Source: Cyclobacteriaceae bacterium
GTDB lineage: Bacteria > Bacteroidota > Bacteroidia > Cytophagales > Cyclobacteriaceae
Assembly (NCBI GenBank): GCA_021648745.1
Contig: JAKISE010000007.1
Coordinates: forward strand, 1 to 63,230
DNA: 63,230 nucleotides
Direction of reading: 5' to 3'
The position numbers and the translations under genes were made by a program. Of this stretch, positions 8,767 through 17,852 are shown piece after piece. The notes beneath the pieces were generated by a model. It had not been told where the DNA came from. It did no database searches and saw nothing but the letters and a program-made list of their open reading frames with translations. Within the stretch, counting starts at the first letter, position 1; each line of letters starts with the position of its first letter.

Positions 8767-10074
8767 TTATTTTTGTGTTAACTCAAACTCAAAGTCGGAA
8801 CTTCTCATTATATATGGAGGGGTTGTGTCATCGCAGAAATCTGCATCCATAACACCTAAATCTTTAGAAGAAAGGCCTTTAGCACTTGTCCAAGTTTTTT
8901 CTACAATTATATTATCTCCATTAATTTTAGAAATGAGCGTATGGGTTTTATCATAGGTTTGCCATGCCCAAGGCACATCGTCTTCTTCAAAAACGAAATA
9001 AGCCTGTGTATCTCCGTTGTCAGCTAAATTCCAGTTATTCCACTGTCTGTTCATAGTTACCCATTTGCCATTTTTCCAATCTCTACGTCTGCCAGATGTA
9101 AAAGATGCATCCATAAAAGAGGCAACACTTGTATCCCAATTTCTCATTTGCACAAAGCGCATCTCAGGTTTGCCAAGCGGCCAGTCTTCAGCCCTTTGAA
9201 GAGCTGTTGTGCTAGGAAACCTAACCTTGGCAATCATTTCTTTTCTGTTGGGGTTGCATTCTCTATCGCATAAACAATTGACTAATGGTGGTGGCGTACT
9301 AGGTCCACTAGGTCCGCCATCTCCGGGAGCAGGATTACATGTATCTTCTAATAAGTATCTATCGTAATAAAAAGCATCCTCAGTTTCATATATTGGAGAA
9401 ATACTTAACATTTCAATTGGGCAAGGAAAAGGAAAGAGAGCCGTTCTTCCAGCTATGGAGGATTCTTTGGGTATGCGTACTGTTCGTTCGTTTCTAGTTA
9501 ATACAATTACTGATTCGTTGGGCTCACTTTTAAGCGGTACTATCGTTTCGTTTCCTTCAGCATCATAAGCTATTGCTCCTGTAATGCCGGAGTCTTCCGT
9601 ATAGTTAGCAGGCAGTACAACCACCTTTATAGCCTTAGGGTTTGCTAACCAATCATTAACATCGCCTACCTCTAGGTCTGGGAATGCAACCTGAAGTAGT
9701 GGATACGTTTCTTCCAAATTTTTAACAAGGTTGGTAACACCTGCACTTCTGTTAACAGCATTTTTTTTGGGGTAAAGCATTTCAAGAAAACTGCCTCCCT
9801 GTCCTGGGTTGATTGCATCTCGTTCTGTTTTAAGAATCAAAAAATTATCATCTCCATCAAATTGCTTTTTAAGCTCCTCCCCAACAAAGTTGCGAAAATT
9901 TTCGTCTTCTAGTGAGCTAGCTATCCGTTTACCAATATCCACAGCCAATAAATCTGCCTCCGTTGAGTAATCAGATAAAACTAATTGGGCACTAGGCTCA
10001 ATACTCGTTTGTTTAGTACATGCCGCTAGTGTCACTAGCATCACTACTCCTGCTAATTTTAAAGTGTTTCTCAT
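8767..10074 (-). CDS. Lipoprotein, unknown function
   Basis: A 435-aa lipoprotein with a lipobox (TLAAC, Cys19). After the anchor come about 190 residues of mixed helix and strand, then a Pro/Gly/Ser linker with a Cys-rich patch (NCLCDRECNP) near residue 270, then a beta-rich C-terminal domain with many Trp residues (MRNWDTS, MNRQWNNWNLAD). The Cys pairs suggest disulphides and the Trp-rich end could bind a surface ligand; both are inference. I do not recognise a family. Its upstream region (10075-10258) is very AT-rich and carries an (AT)11 tract. It ends at a strong terminator. Confidence 0.7.
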   Translation of the reverse strand: MRNTLKLAGVVMLVTLAACTKQTSIEPSAQLVLSDYSTEADLLAVDIGKRIASSLEDENFRNFVGEELKKQFDGDDNFLILKTERDAINPGQGGSFLEMLYPKKNAVNRSAGVTNLVKNLEETYPLLQVAFPDLEVGDVNDWLANPKAIKVVVLPANYTEDSGITGAIAYDAEGNETIVPLKSEPNESVIVLTRNERTVRIPKESSIAGRTALFPFPCPIEMLSISPIYETEDAFYYDRYLLEDTCNPAPGDGGPSGPSTPPPLVNCLCDRECNPNRKEMIAKVRFPSTTALQRAEDWPLGKPEMRFVQMRNWDTSVASFMDASFTSGRRRDWKNGKWVTMNRQWNNWNLADNGDTQAYFVFEEDDVPWAWQTYDKTHTLISKINGDNIIVEKTWTSAKGLSSKDLGVMDADFCDDTTPPYIMRSSDFEFELTQK

Positions 10075-10108
10075 AAATAAATATTTTAGGTTTTTTTTAT
10101 AAGAAGCA

Positions 10109-10130
10109 ATATATATATATATATATATAT
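10109..10130. repeat. (AT)11 dinucleotide tract
   Basis: Twenty-two bases of perfect AT repeat, 34 bp upstream of the lipoprotein ATG. Such tracts can change length by slippage and alter promoter spacing, but phase variation is unproven here. Confidence 0.9.
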
Positions 10131-10258
10131 GATAAATTCAAATTATTAGTGAATATATATTTTAATAAACTATGAATATCTTTATATAGTTATATTAATA
10201 ATTAAAAAACACAATCAATATTTGTAAAAAAAACGGACTATCAGCTTATAGTCTTTAA

Positions 10259-10927
10259 TCATTTTACCAACAGCGCCTGAGCGATTATTAAATCCTCGGG
10301 TGTTGTTATTTTAATGTTTTTGTAATCGCCTATAATTAAGGTTACTTTACCATGTAAAGCTTCAAATACCGAGGCATCGTCTGTAAAATTCTCGCTTGGT
10401 TCTGTTTGGTCGTAGGCTTGTTTAAGCAGAGAAGAACTAAAGGTTTGGGGTGTTTGAATTAAGACATAGTCGTTTCTATTTTTCGATATAGTTGTTCCTC
10501 CTTCAAATTTTCGTATGCTGTCTTTTAAAGGGATTGCCGCTATTGCTGAGCCTTTATTTTTTGCAAAAGTATAGCTTTCGGCTATTACTTCTTTTGTAAC
10601 TAAGGGTCGTACACCATCGTGTACAGCAACAAGGCTATCATCTTCTACTAATTGCAATCCATTCTGAACAGAATGAGACCTCGTTTTCCCTCCTCTAATT
10701 ACGTGATGTTTTATTGAAAATTTGTGCTGATTACAAAGTTGTTCCCAAAAATCAATTTGATATTCAGGTAGCACAATAATTATTTCTAAGGAAGTATCGT
10801 AATTGTGAAATTTTTCAACTGTGTGCATTAAAACAGGCAATTTTCCAAGCATCAAGAATTGCTTTGGCAAATCGGTTTTCATTCGGGTGCCTGCACCGCC
10901 AGCTACAATTACAGCGTATTTTTTCAT
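10259..10927 (-). CDS. ispD: 2-C-methyl-D-erythritol 4-phosphate cytidylyltransferase
   Basis: A 222-aa IspD, which joins CTP and MEP to give CDP-ME in the non-mevalonate isoprenoid pathway. The nucleotide-binding loop VAGGAGTRMKTDLPKQF is at residues 8-24 and the conserved VHDGVRPLV is near 98. The length is normal for the family. The last 13 codons are repeated 2.3 kb downstream as a remnant, but this copy is whole. It follows queA on the same strand, with a spacer containing an 11-bp inverted repeat. Confidence 0.95.
   Translation of the reverse strand: MKKYAVIVAGGAGTRMKTDLPKQFLMLGKLPVLMHTVEKFHNYDTSLEIIIVLPEYQIDFWEQLCNQHKFSIKHHVIRGGKTRSHSVQNGLQLVEDDSLVAVHDGVRPLVTKEVIAESYTFAKNKGSAIAAIPLKDSIRKFEGGTTISKNRNDYVLIQTPQTFSSSLLKQAYDQTEPSENFTDDASVFEALHGKVTLIIGDYKNIKITTPEDLIIAQALLVK
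10275..10313. repeat. Direct repeat, copy B (ispD 3' end)
   Basis: Codes for the C-terminus of the intact IspD. It differs from copy A at 7932-7970 at one position. Confidence 0.9.
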
Positions 10928-10976
10928 TAAGTTCTAAGGTAAGCAGGATTTGGAATATTAAAAAGGGTAGAAGCAG

Positions 10977-11021
10977 GAAGTCCGAAGCCGGAAGATAAAA
11001 ATACTCCTGACTTCGGACTTC
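10977..11021. repeat. 11-bp inverted repeat between queA and ispD
   Basis: GAAGTCCGAAG (10977-10987) and CTTCGGACTTC (11011-11021) pair perfectly over a 23-nt loop. It could be a weak terminator or processing hairpin after queA, or one unit of a dispersed intergenic repeat. There is no clear T-run. Confidence 0.5.
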
Positions 11022-11043
11022 TGTCTCCTGACCCCTAACTTCT

Positions 11044-12090
11044 TTAAATAATCAGCATGGCATCTCCATACGTAAAGAATTTATACTTTTCTTTAATAGC
11101 CAATTTATAAGCATCCATCATTAAATCGTAACCACCAAAAGCAGAAGCCATCATTAATAAGGTGCTTTCTGGTAAATGGAAGTTTGTAATCATAGCATTA
11201 CATATTTTAAAAGGGTAAGGAGGGAAAATAAATTTATCGGTCCAGCCTTCTTTAACCTTTAACTTATCGGTTGCAGAAACAGCCGTTTCCAACGATCGCA
11301 TTACAGTTGTACCTACAGCTACAACCCTCTTCTTATTTGCTTTAGCAGCATTAACAATATCTACAGTTTCTTGAGGCACTGAATAACTTTCAGAACTCAT
11401 TTTGTGCTTTGTTAAATCTTCTACATCTACTGGCGCAAAAGTGCCAAGCCCAATATGAAGAGTTATATTAGCTATATCAACACCGATAATGTCTAACTTT
11501 TTCATCAGGTGCTCTGTAAAATGAAGCCCTGCAGAAGGAGCTGCGACAGCACCAGAATTTTTAGCATAAATTGTTTGAAACCTTTCTTTGTCCTCAGGTT
11601 CAGTTTCTCTATCTATCATTTTTGGTAATGGAGTTTCTCCTAGCTGGTCGATAACGGCAGTAAACTCTTCGTCTGTTCCATCAAATAAGAAACGGATAGT
11701 TCTACCCCTAGAAGTAGTATTATCAATTACTTCAGCTACTAGCTCTCCTTCTCCAAAGTAAAGCTTATTGCCAACTCTAATTTTTCTAGCTGGGTCAACC
11801 AAAACATCCCAAAGCCTCATTTCTCTATTTAATTCTCTTAATAGAAAAACTTCAATTTCAGCACCGGTTTTTTCTTTGTTTCCATACAACCTTGCAGGAA
11901 AAACCTTCGTATCATTCAAGACAAAAACATCACCTTCATCAAAATAATCAACGGCATCTTTAAAGAGTTTATGTTCAATTTTACCCGTATCGCGATGAAT
12001 CACCATTAGTCGGCTTTCGTCACGATTTTCTGCTGGATGTTTGGCAATTAAGCCTGTTGGTAAATCGAATTTAAATTGAGATAATTTCAT
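11044..12090 (-). CDS. queA: tRNA preQ1 ribosyltransferase-isomerase
   Basis: A 348-aa QueA, which moves the ribosyl part of S-adenosylmethionine onto preQ1 in tRNA to form epoxyqueuosine. The N-terminus (LPTGLIAKHPAENRDESRLMV), the VFVLNDTKVFPARLYG strand, the SAGLHFTEHLM motif and the NFHLPESTLLMM C-terminal motif are all present, and the length is normal. It starts at ATG 12090. The spacer upstream holds possible divergent promoters shared with the permease gene. Confidence 0.95.
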   Translation of the reverse strand: MKLSQFKFDLPTGLIAKHPAENRDESRLMVIHRDTGKIEHKLFKDAVDYFDEGDVFVLNDTKVFPARLYGNKEKTGAEIEVFLLRELNREMRLWDVLVDPARKIRVGNKLYFGEGELVAEVIDNTTSRGRTIRFLFDGTDEEFTAVIDQLGETPLPKMIDRETEPEDKERFQTIYAKNSGAVAAPSAGLHFTEHLMKKLDIIGVDIANITLHIGLGTFAPVDVEDLTKHKMSSESYSVPQETVDIVNAAKANKKRVVAVGTTVMRSLETAVSATDKLKVKEGWTDKFIFPPYPFKICNAMITNFHLPESTLLMMASAFGGYDLMMDAYKLAIKEKYKFFTYGDAMLII

Positions 12091-12231
12091 TTACTATTGA
12101 TTATTTTAGTGCATTTTTTAAAAAATTAATTTCGACCGCTTATAAAAAAAGACCAGATTTCTAGTTTCCTTTTTTATGTCAATGTTAACTTTAGATTTTA
12201 ACAGAGATAGATCGCAATTAATTTCAGCATG

Positions 12232-12275
12232 CAAAAATATAAATTTGTGCCTATAATAGAGCATAAATTTATATT
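12232..12275. promoter_or_regulatory. Back-to-back -7 boxes and hairpin between queA and permease
   Basis: Minus-strand TATTTTTG (12239 to 12232) faces queA and plus-strand TAAATTTG (12240-12247) faces the permease; the two boxes abut. Positions 12236-12250 and 12261-12275 can also pair over 15 bp, one of them a G-U pair, around a 10-nt loop, so the permease 5' leader may begin with a hairpin. Promoter calls rest on consensus only. Confidence 0.45.
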
Positions 12276-12307
12276 AATTGTATTGACTAATAAAGTTTTA
12301 ACTAGCT

Positions 12308-13570
12308 ATGGCATTAATAATTAAGCTAATAATGGAAAGTTTTAGGTTTGCCTGGAACGCTTTAAAGATGAACCTCTTTAGAACAATGCTGTCTTTGCTA
12401 GGAGTAACCATAGGGATTTTTGCAATTATTGGTGTATTTACTATTGTTGATTCTTTAGAAAGAAGCATAAAAGACAGCTTAAGTTTTTTGGGCACGGGAG
12501 TTATTTATGTAAATAAGTGGCCTTTTACCCAAGATGCTGATGGCGAATTTAAATGGTGGGATTTTTGGAAAAGGCCAAACCCTAGTTATAATGAATACAA
12601 GTTCTTAAATGAAAATTTAAAATCTAAAACAGCTATTGCCATATGGGCGCGTGATGGACGATCGGTAATGAAGTATAAGAGCAATAGCTATAATGATGGA
12701 GTACTTGTAGGAGGGTCATTTACTTATAGTGATATTTTTACTGTACCGATTGATAAGGGGCGCTATTTTGTTGAAAATGAGGCCAATAATGGAAATAATG
12801 TGGCTGTTATTGGTGCAAATATTGCCAAAGCACTTTTTCCTGATGAAAGTAGTTTAGGTAAAGAAATAAAAATTAAAGGCCAGAAGTACTTTGTAATTGG
12901 TGTAATGGAAAAAGAAGGGGAAAGCTTTATGGGGACCCCCAGTAACGATGATAATTGCATTGTGCCTTACGGTTCTTTTAGAAAAATTTACAATACAGGA
13001 ACGGGCAGATGGAATGAAAAATCGTCAACTATCGGAATAAAAGGAAGCACTGAAGATATTGGCTTGGTTCAAATGGAATACGAATTACAAGGATTGCTTC
13101 GTTCGCGAAGGGGTCTAAGGCCCAAAGATGCTGACAATTTTTCCTTAAACAGGCCCGAAGCCATTATGAAAATTATTGGTGGTGTTTTTGATGTAATAGG
13201 TATAGCCGGTTGGATTATTGGAGGCTTTTCCATTTTAGTGGGTGGCTTTGGTATTGCCAACATAATGTTTGTTTCGGTACGCGAGCGCACCAATATAATT
13301 GGCATTCAAAAATCCTTGGGAGCAAAAAATTATTTTGTACTATTTCAATTTTTGTTTGAGTCGGTTTTTTTAAGCTTTTTAGGAGGGGGCATTGGGCTCT
13401 TCCTTGTTTTCCTGCTTTCGTTGGTCTCACTTGGCAGCCTTGAGCTTGTGCTCACGTTACGAAATGTAGCTTTAGGCATTGGGGTAAGTGTAACAATTGG
13501 TATGATTGCCGGCATAGTACCCGCAGCCATGGCCGCACGAATGGACCCAGTGGAGGCGATTAGGGCGTAG
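12308..13570 (+). CDS. MacB/FtsX-type ABC transporter permease
   Basis: A 420-aa permease of the MacB family. It has one N-terminal membrane segment (about 20-48, MLSLLGVTIGIFAIIGVFTI), a periplasmic MacB_PCD domain (about 50-280), then three C-terminal FtsX-type segments, ending in the typical AARMDPVEAIRA. These permeases work with a MacB-like ATPase, which is not encoded nearby, to drive export of peptides or lipoproteins by mechanotransmission. It stands alone, diverging from queA. The substrate is unknown. Confidence 0.9.
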   Translation: MALIIKLIMESFRFAWNALKMNLFRTMLSLLGVTIGIFAIIGVFTIVDSLERSIKDSLSFLGTGVIYVNKWPFTQDADGEFKWWDFWKRPNPSYNEYKFLNENLKSKTAIAIWARDGRSVMKYKSNSYNDGVLVGGSFTYSDIFTVPIDKGRYFVENEANNGNNVAVIGANIAKALFPDESSLGKEIKIKGQKYFVIGVMEKEGESFMGTPSNDDNCIVPYGSFRKIYNTGTGRWNEKSSTIGIKGSTEDIGLVQMEYELQGLLRSRRGLRPKDADNFSLNRPEAIMKIIGGVFDVIGIAGWIIGGFSILVGGFGIANIMFVSVRERTNIIGIQKSLGAKNYFVLFQFLFESVFLSFLGGGIGLFLVFLLSLVSLGSLELVLTLRNVALGIGVSVTIGMIAGIVPAAMAARMDPVEAIRA

Positions 13571-13603
13571 CTTGTTAAAATCAATGTCGTTTACTAAGCG
13601 AGA

Positions 13604-13632
13604 CGTCATTGCGATCGAAGTGAAGCAATCTC
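13604..13632. repeat. REP-like intergenic repeat
   Basis: The segment starting CGTCATTGCGATCGAAG and ending GAAGCAATCTC resembles the CGTCATTGCGAGCGAAGCGAAGCAATCTC intergenic repeat known from many bacterial genomes, with ATTGC/GCAAT arms. It lies 34 bp after the permease stop. Confidence 0.55.
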
Positions 13633-13754
13633 TTTATTATTATCAGAGTCACCCCTGTTTAGGAGAACTTGTATTATTGCTCTCCGTACTTCGGCTTATT
13701 GAGGCATGATAAAGATAGAGTGCGGGTTATTTATAATTATTTCGAGTTCATCTG

Positions 13755-13785
13755 TTTAGAAAAAACAATTCATTGCATATCTTTA
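13755..13785 (+). promoter_or_regulatory. Candidate promoter of the small protein/kinase operon
   Basis: TTTA (13755-13758), an exact 19-bp spacer and TATCTTTA (13778-13785) match the -33/-7 layout apart from the last base of each box. It lies 29 bp before ATG 13815. Confidence 0.45.
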
Positions 13786-13814
13786 TCGAATAAATAATTA
13801 TAATTTAAAACTTG

Positions 13815-14162
13815 ATGGCAACAAAAACAATTAATATTAGCAAACAAGCCACCGGTACAGGATTGTACTTAACTGATAACGAAGGGCATGCCGGAGATGG
13901 AACGATTACGACCATAGTACGTGAAGGAGACACCGTAGTTTGGCAGCTTAAGCCCAAAGGAGGAATAACCGAAATTACCAACATTTACCCAAAAACAGGG
14001 AGCGAAAATATTTTTAGCAACCCACCCATACAACAGCCCGATGGCTCTTGGAAAGGAACCGTAGCTAACTCCATTTCGGGTAGTGAATCGTATAGCATTG
14101 ATTATAATATTGGCAAAGATTCTTATACGGATGACCCAGAGATTCTAGTTGATGATGATTAG
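13815..14162 (+). CDS. Small beta-rich protein co-transcribed with a TPR kinase
   Basis: A 115-aa protein with no signal peptide, starting MATKTINISKQATGTGLYLTD. It looks like an all-beta fold (VREGDTVVWQL, then YSIDYNI) with an acidic C-terminus containing DDPEILVDDD. The general pattern recalls the small DP-EP family, but I am not sure of this. Its last codons overlap the start of the next gene, a TPR histidine kinase, by 11-14 bp, so the two are translationally coupled and this protein may work with or be sensed by that kinase. Confidence 0.65.
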   Translation: MATKTINISKQATGTGLYLTDNEGHAGDGTITTIVREGDTVVWQLKPKGGITEITNIYPKTGSENIFSNPPIQQPDGSWKGTVANSISGSESYSIDYNIGKDSYTDDPEILVDDD

Positions 14163-16074
14163 AACTGATTTGACTATATCTATTTTATTTAAAGCCTATT
14201 TAGTTATAGGCTTTGTTTTTTATGTTCATATCGCTTTTTCGCAGAACCAGAATAAGGCAGATAGCTTAATTCAATTATTAGAATCAGGTAATGTAATAGA
14301 AGATACAGTTAAACTAAAAATTTTAAGAGGGATTTATAAGAATCAAACTAACCCTGATTTAAAGTTGATGTATGCCAAAAAATCGTTAGAAATTTCTATT
14401 AAAAACAACCAACTACTTTGGAAGTATAGGAGCACTTTACATATAGGACATGCCTACAAATTAAAGGGGGATCTTCAAAAAAGCTTGGAGGCCTACTTTA
14501 GTTGCATACAGTATGCAAAGAAAATGAAGGACAAAAGACGGGAGGCAATTACGTATAGTGCTATTGGTAGTGTTTATAGAGTTCAAAACAATTACCCTTC
14601 TTCTCTTACCTACTATAATTTAGGAATCATTAAACTAAGAGAAATTAATGACTCTACTAATTTAGCTCGTACATTGATGAATACAGGTGAACTGTATAGA
14701 ATGATTCACACATTGGATACTGCCCTCATTTACTTTGAAGAGGCAGATAAAATATTCACCCTTAAAAATTATAAAATTGGAAGAGCCTACAATTTAGGTA
14801 ATATTGGGTTGGTGTATGCCGAGCAAGGTAGGCATAAACTTGCCGAAGAAAACATCGTGGAGGCCACAAAAATCTTGCACGAGCTAGGCGATAATTATCC
14901 TATTGCGGTGTATAATACCTATATGGCCGATATTTATAAGGCCAAAGGAGATTTGCCAAGAGCGTTGGCCTATGCCCAGCATAGTTATAGTTTAGCGATG
15001 GCCGATGGTTTAAAAGAACAAATTAGGGATGCCAGCCATAAGCTATCAGAACTCTACGAAGCAAACCAAGATTTTAAAAGTGCTTATCAATATCAGGAAA
15101 AATATTTGACCTACCGCGATAGCATTAACAGCGAAGAAACTATTCGTAAAATGGCCGATTTGCGTACCGAATATGAGGTAGCTCAAAAACAAATAGAAGT
15201 AGATTTACTAAATCAAGAAAAGAAAACAAGCAGACTAATCCGTGCTGGGTTACTTGGTATGATCGTGTTAATTGCAGGGTTAGCCTTTATTTATTTTAAG
15301 CGGAATAGGGATAAGCGCATTATCAACAAACTACTTACAAAGCAGAAAGAAAAATTACAAATTCAACATAACGAATTGGAAGTGTTGAATTCTACTAAAG
15401 ACCGGTTTTTCTCTATTATTTCTCATGATTTGCGTGGTCCGGTAAACTCGTTTAAAGGGCTAACCACTATTATGAAAATGAGTTTGGATGGTAAAGCTTA
15501 TGAGGATTTACCTAAGATAAATGATATGCTTGATAAGGCTTCGAGCCAGTTATCCGAACTATTAGATAATTTATTGGATTGGGCGGTAAACCAGCAGGGA
15601 GAATTCCCATATTCTCCAGAAAAAACATCAATTGAAGCTTTAGTAAATGGTGTTCTTAATACATCTAAGTCAAGAGCAGAATCAAAACGAATTAAGATAA
15701 CTACCCAGTTTGATGACGCATTATTTGGGTGGATAGATAAGAATAGTGTGAAAACTATCCTAAGAAATTTGGTAAATAATGCGCTAAAATTTACGCCTCA
15801 AGGAGGAAAGGTAGAAATTATTGGAATGATTGAAAAAGATGAATTAGTTATAAACATAAAAGACAACGGAATTGGTATTTCAAAAGAAAAATTTGCCAAC
15901 TTGTTTTCAGAATCTGAACTAAAAAGCACTTCAGGCACCGATGGCGAAAAAGGCTTAGGCCTTGGGTTAAGGCTGGCTTATGATTTTGCCAAAATGAATA
16001 AAGGCTCTGTTTCTGCTGAAAGTAAAGAAGGAGTGGGTACAACGTTTACACTCAGACTCCCAGTAAAAAGATAG
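14149..16074 (+). CDS. TPR-containing sensor histidine kinase
   Basis: A 641-aa kinase. A signal sequence ends near FSQ32, followed by periplasmic TPR repeats (about 65-330), one membrane segment (about 362-382), a coiled coil, a HisKA box with phospho-acceptor H426 (SIISHDLRGPVNSF), and an ATPase domain with N-box LRNLVNNALKFTP, G1 DNGIGI and G2 KGLGLGLRL. ATG 14149, 14152 and 14155 are all possible starts. No response regulator is adjacent, so it is an orphan kinase. It is coupled to the small protein upstream. Confidence 0.92.
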   Translation: MMMIRTDLTISILFKAYLVIGFVFYVHIAFSQNQNKADSLIQLLESGNVIEDTVKLKILRGIYKNQTNPDLKLMYAKKSLEISIKNNQLLWKYRSTLHIGHAYKLKGDLQKSLEAYFSCIQYAKKMKDKRREAITYSAIGSVYRVQNNYPSSLTYYNLGIIKLREINDSTNLARTLMNTGELYRMIHTLDTALIYFEEADKIFTLKNYKIGRAYNLGNIGLVYAEQGRHKLAEENIVEATKILHELGDNYPIAVYNTYMADIYKAKGDLPRALAYAQHSYSLAMADGLKEQIRDASHKLSELYEANQDFKSAYQYQEKYLTYRDSINSEETIRKMADLRTEYEVAQKQIEVDLLNQEKKTSRLIRAGLLGMIVLIAGLAFIYFKRNRDKRIINKLLTKQKEKLQIQHNELEVLNSTKDRFFSIISHDLRGPVNSFKGLTTIMKMSLDGKAYEDLPKINDMLDKASSQLSELLDNLLDWAVNQQGEFPYSPEKTSIEALVNGVLNTSKSRAESKRIKITTQFDDALFGWIDKNSVKTILRNLVNNALKFTPQGGKVEIIGMIEKDELVINIKDNGIGISKEKFANLFSESELKSTSGTDGEKGLGLGLRLAYDFAKMNKGSVSAESKEGVGTTFTLRLPVKR

Positions 16075-16130
16075 CTTATACAGGACTAGTAAAAGGGAAT
16101 TAACTGATTTTATGGCATGCTTAAATTTTT

Positions 16131-16832
16131 CTAATCAATTTCTTTCAGTTTCTGTTTTTGTACATCAATTACCTTAATTACTTTCTGCAAGTCGAGGTAA
16201 ACAGAATCTTGCCCAAATTTGTTGTCAATTAGCTTCTGCTTAAGCACCTCAATATCTAATCTATTGGTTTCCAGTAATTGCTGAAGCTCTATTTTTCTCA
16301 CCTCCTTGGCTTCAAGATTACTAGTTAGTTTTACATTTTCCTCGATAAGCACTTGCTGGTTTTTACTAATAACTTGAGCAGCTGTTTCCGCTTCAATAAT
16401 TTTCAATTCTTGCTCATGTACATAATAGCTTCTGGCAATGTGAACTAGCTCTTTTTTTAAATCAGCTTCAATCTGGCTAATCATTTCTTTTTCTAAGCCA
16501 AATGTTTTAATGCCTAACCAAATAGCGGTTTGAGGAGATTTTTCATCAATTTTCAGATAAATAATGGTACTGTCAAGCTGAATTCCGTCTAATTTTAATT
16601 CCGCAACAGAATAGTAATTACGTTTCCTCCTCAATTTAGATTTTTCTTTTAAATAAGCATAGGTTTGGTCCGTTACTTTGTCTAATGAGCCATTAACTTT
16701 TATAGAAAAGCCATTATACTTGGTATCGTTAATTCGTTGTGCTTTGGAGCTTACAGTATAGTTCTGAGCTATTGTTTGAGTGCAACTTCCAATAATAAAA
16801 AGTGCCAGGATAATCAATCTTTGGTACATCAT
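16131..16832 (-). CDS. Secreted coiled-coil protein, unknown function
   Basis: A 233-aa exported protein with a signal peptide whose LFIIGSCTQTIAQ could also be read as a lipoprotein signal. Residues 25-120 form a small mixed domain with a basic patch (KEKSKLRRKRNYY). Residues about 125-233 are one long helix with heptad-like repeats, likely a coiled coil that oligomerises. I do not recognise a family. It is encoded alone, divergent from the epimerase gene. Confidence 0.65.
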   Translation of the reverse strand: MMYQRLIILALFIIGSCTQTIAQNYTVSSKAQRINDTKYNGFSIKVNGSLDKVTDQTYAYLKEKSKLRRKRNYYSVAELKLDGIQLDSTIIYLKIDEKSPQTAIWLGIKTFGLEKEMISQIEADLKKELVHIARSYYVHEQELKIIEAETAAQVISKNQQVLIEENVKLTSNLEAKEVRKIELQQLLETNRLDIEVLKQKLIDNKFGQDSVYLDLQKVIKVIDVQKQKLKEID

Positions 16833-16903
16833 TTTAATAGGTTTAATTTAACGGTTAAACGAATATTATGCCAACATTCAAATTGAATACATAATTTAGC
16901 CTT

Positions 16904-17800
16904 ATGCAAGAAACTATACTTATAACTGGAGCAACTGGCCTAGTGGGTGCTCAATTAACAAAACTATTATTGAGCAAGCAGTATAAAGTGCGGCATTTGT
17001 CAAGGAGAGTTTCTGAGAATGAATTGGTGTCAAGTTTTAAATGGAATTTAGAAGAGAATACTTGGGACTTGGAGGCCATTGATAATGTTGATTATATTAT
17101 TCATTTAGCTGGTGCCAATGTAGCAGAAGGGCGTTGGACTAAAAAAAGGAAGCAACAAATTTTAGAAAGTAGAACTAGTGGGAGTAAACAGGTTGCCGAA
17201 ATGGTAAAGGCTGCTAAAGGGGGAATAAAAGGAGTGGTTTCGGCATCTGCTGTTGGGTATTATGGTATAAGCAATCAAGGTATTTTAGCCACAGAGACGG
17301 ATAAACAGGGGAAAGATTTTTTAGCTGAGGTTTGTGTAAAATGGGAACATGAGATTGAAGCCTGCCCTACTAAAGTTACTGTTCTAAGAACTGCTGTGGT
17401 GCTCGCAAAAGAGGGTGGAGCTATTCCTAAAATGCTTGCACCTATTAGGTGGGGAGTGGGATCCCCCCTAGGTTCAGGTGCTCAACCAATGCCTTGGATT
17501 CATATCAATGATTTATGTAATATGTATCTTTTTGCAATAGAGAATGGGTTAGAAGGAGTTTATAATGCGGTAGCTCCCGAAAGGGTGGATAACAAAACCC
17601 TGACCTATCAATTGGCTAAAGAGGTGAATAGAAAAATTCTAATACCCAATGTTCCTGAATTTTTGTTAAAACTAATGCTCGGTAAGATGTCGTCCTTGCT
17701 ACTTACAGGTGTAGAGGTATCCTCTAAAAAAATAATAGAAGAGGGCTTCGAGTTTGAATATCCTTCGCTTTCAAAAGCATTAAGTCATATTTTAAGTTAA
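16904..17800 (+). CDS. TIGR01777-family NAD(P)-dependent epimerase/reductase
   Basis: A 298-aa extended short-chain dehydrogenase of the TIGR01777 (SDR39U1-like) family. The Rossmann motif ITGATGLVGAQL is at the N-terminus, followed by IHLAGANVAEGRWT and the C-terminal DUF1731-like part (YNAVAPERVDNKTLTYQLA). It conserves the SASAVGYYG segment that places the catalytic Tyr. The substrate is not known in bacteria. It lies 83 bp upstream of the LOG gene on the same strand. Confidence 0.9.
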   Translation: MQETILITGATGLVGAQLTKLLLSKQYKVRHLSRRVSENELVSSFKWNLEENTWDLEAIDNVDYIIHLAGANVAEGRWTKKRKQQILESRTSGSKQVAEMVKAAKGGIKGVVSASAVGYYGISNQGILATETDKQGKDFLAEVCVKWEHEIEACPTKVTVLRTAVVLAKEGGAIPKMLAPIRWGVGSPLGSGAQPMPWIHINDLCNMYLFAIENGLEGVYNAVAPERVDNKTLTYQLAKEVNRKILIPNVPEFLLKLMLGKMSSLLLTGVEVSSKKIIEEGFEFEYPSLSKALSHILS

Positions 17801-17802
17801 CT

Positions 17803-17817
17803 CAAGCTCAGGTTAAT
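17803..17817 (+). repeat. Solo sequence resembling the mobile-element end
   Basis: CAAGCTCAGGTTAAT resembles the right end of the element at 23923-24185 plus its flank (CGAACTCAGGTTAAT) at 13 of 15 positions. It begins 3 bases after the epimerase stop codon. Confidence 0.25.
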
Positions 17818-17852
17818 AGTTTTATAAGTATCAGATTAACCATAAAATAAAG

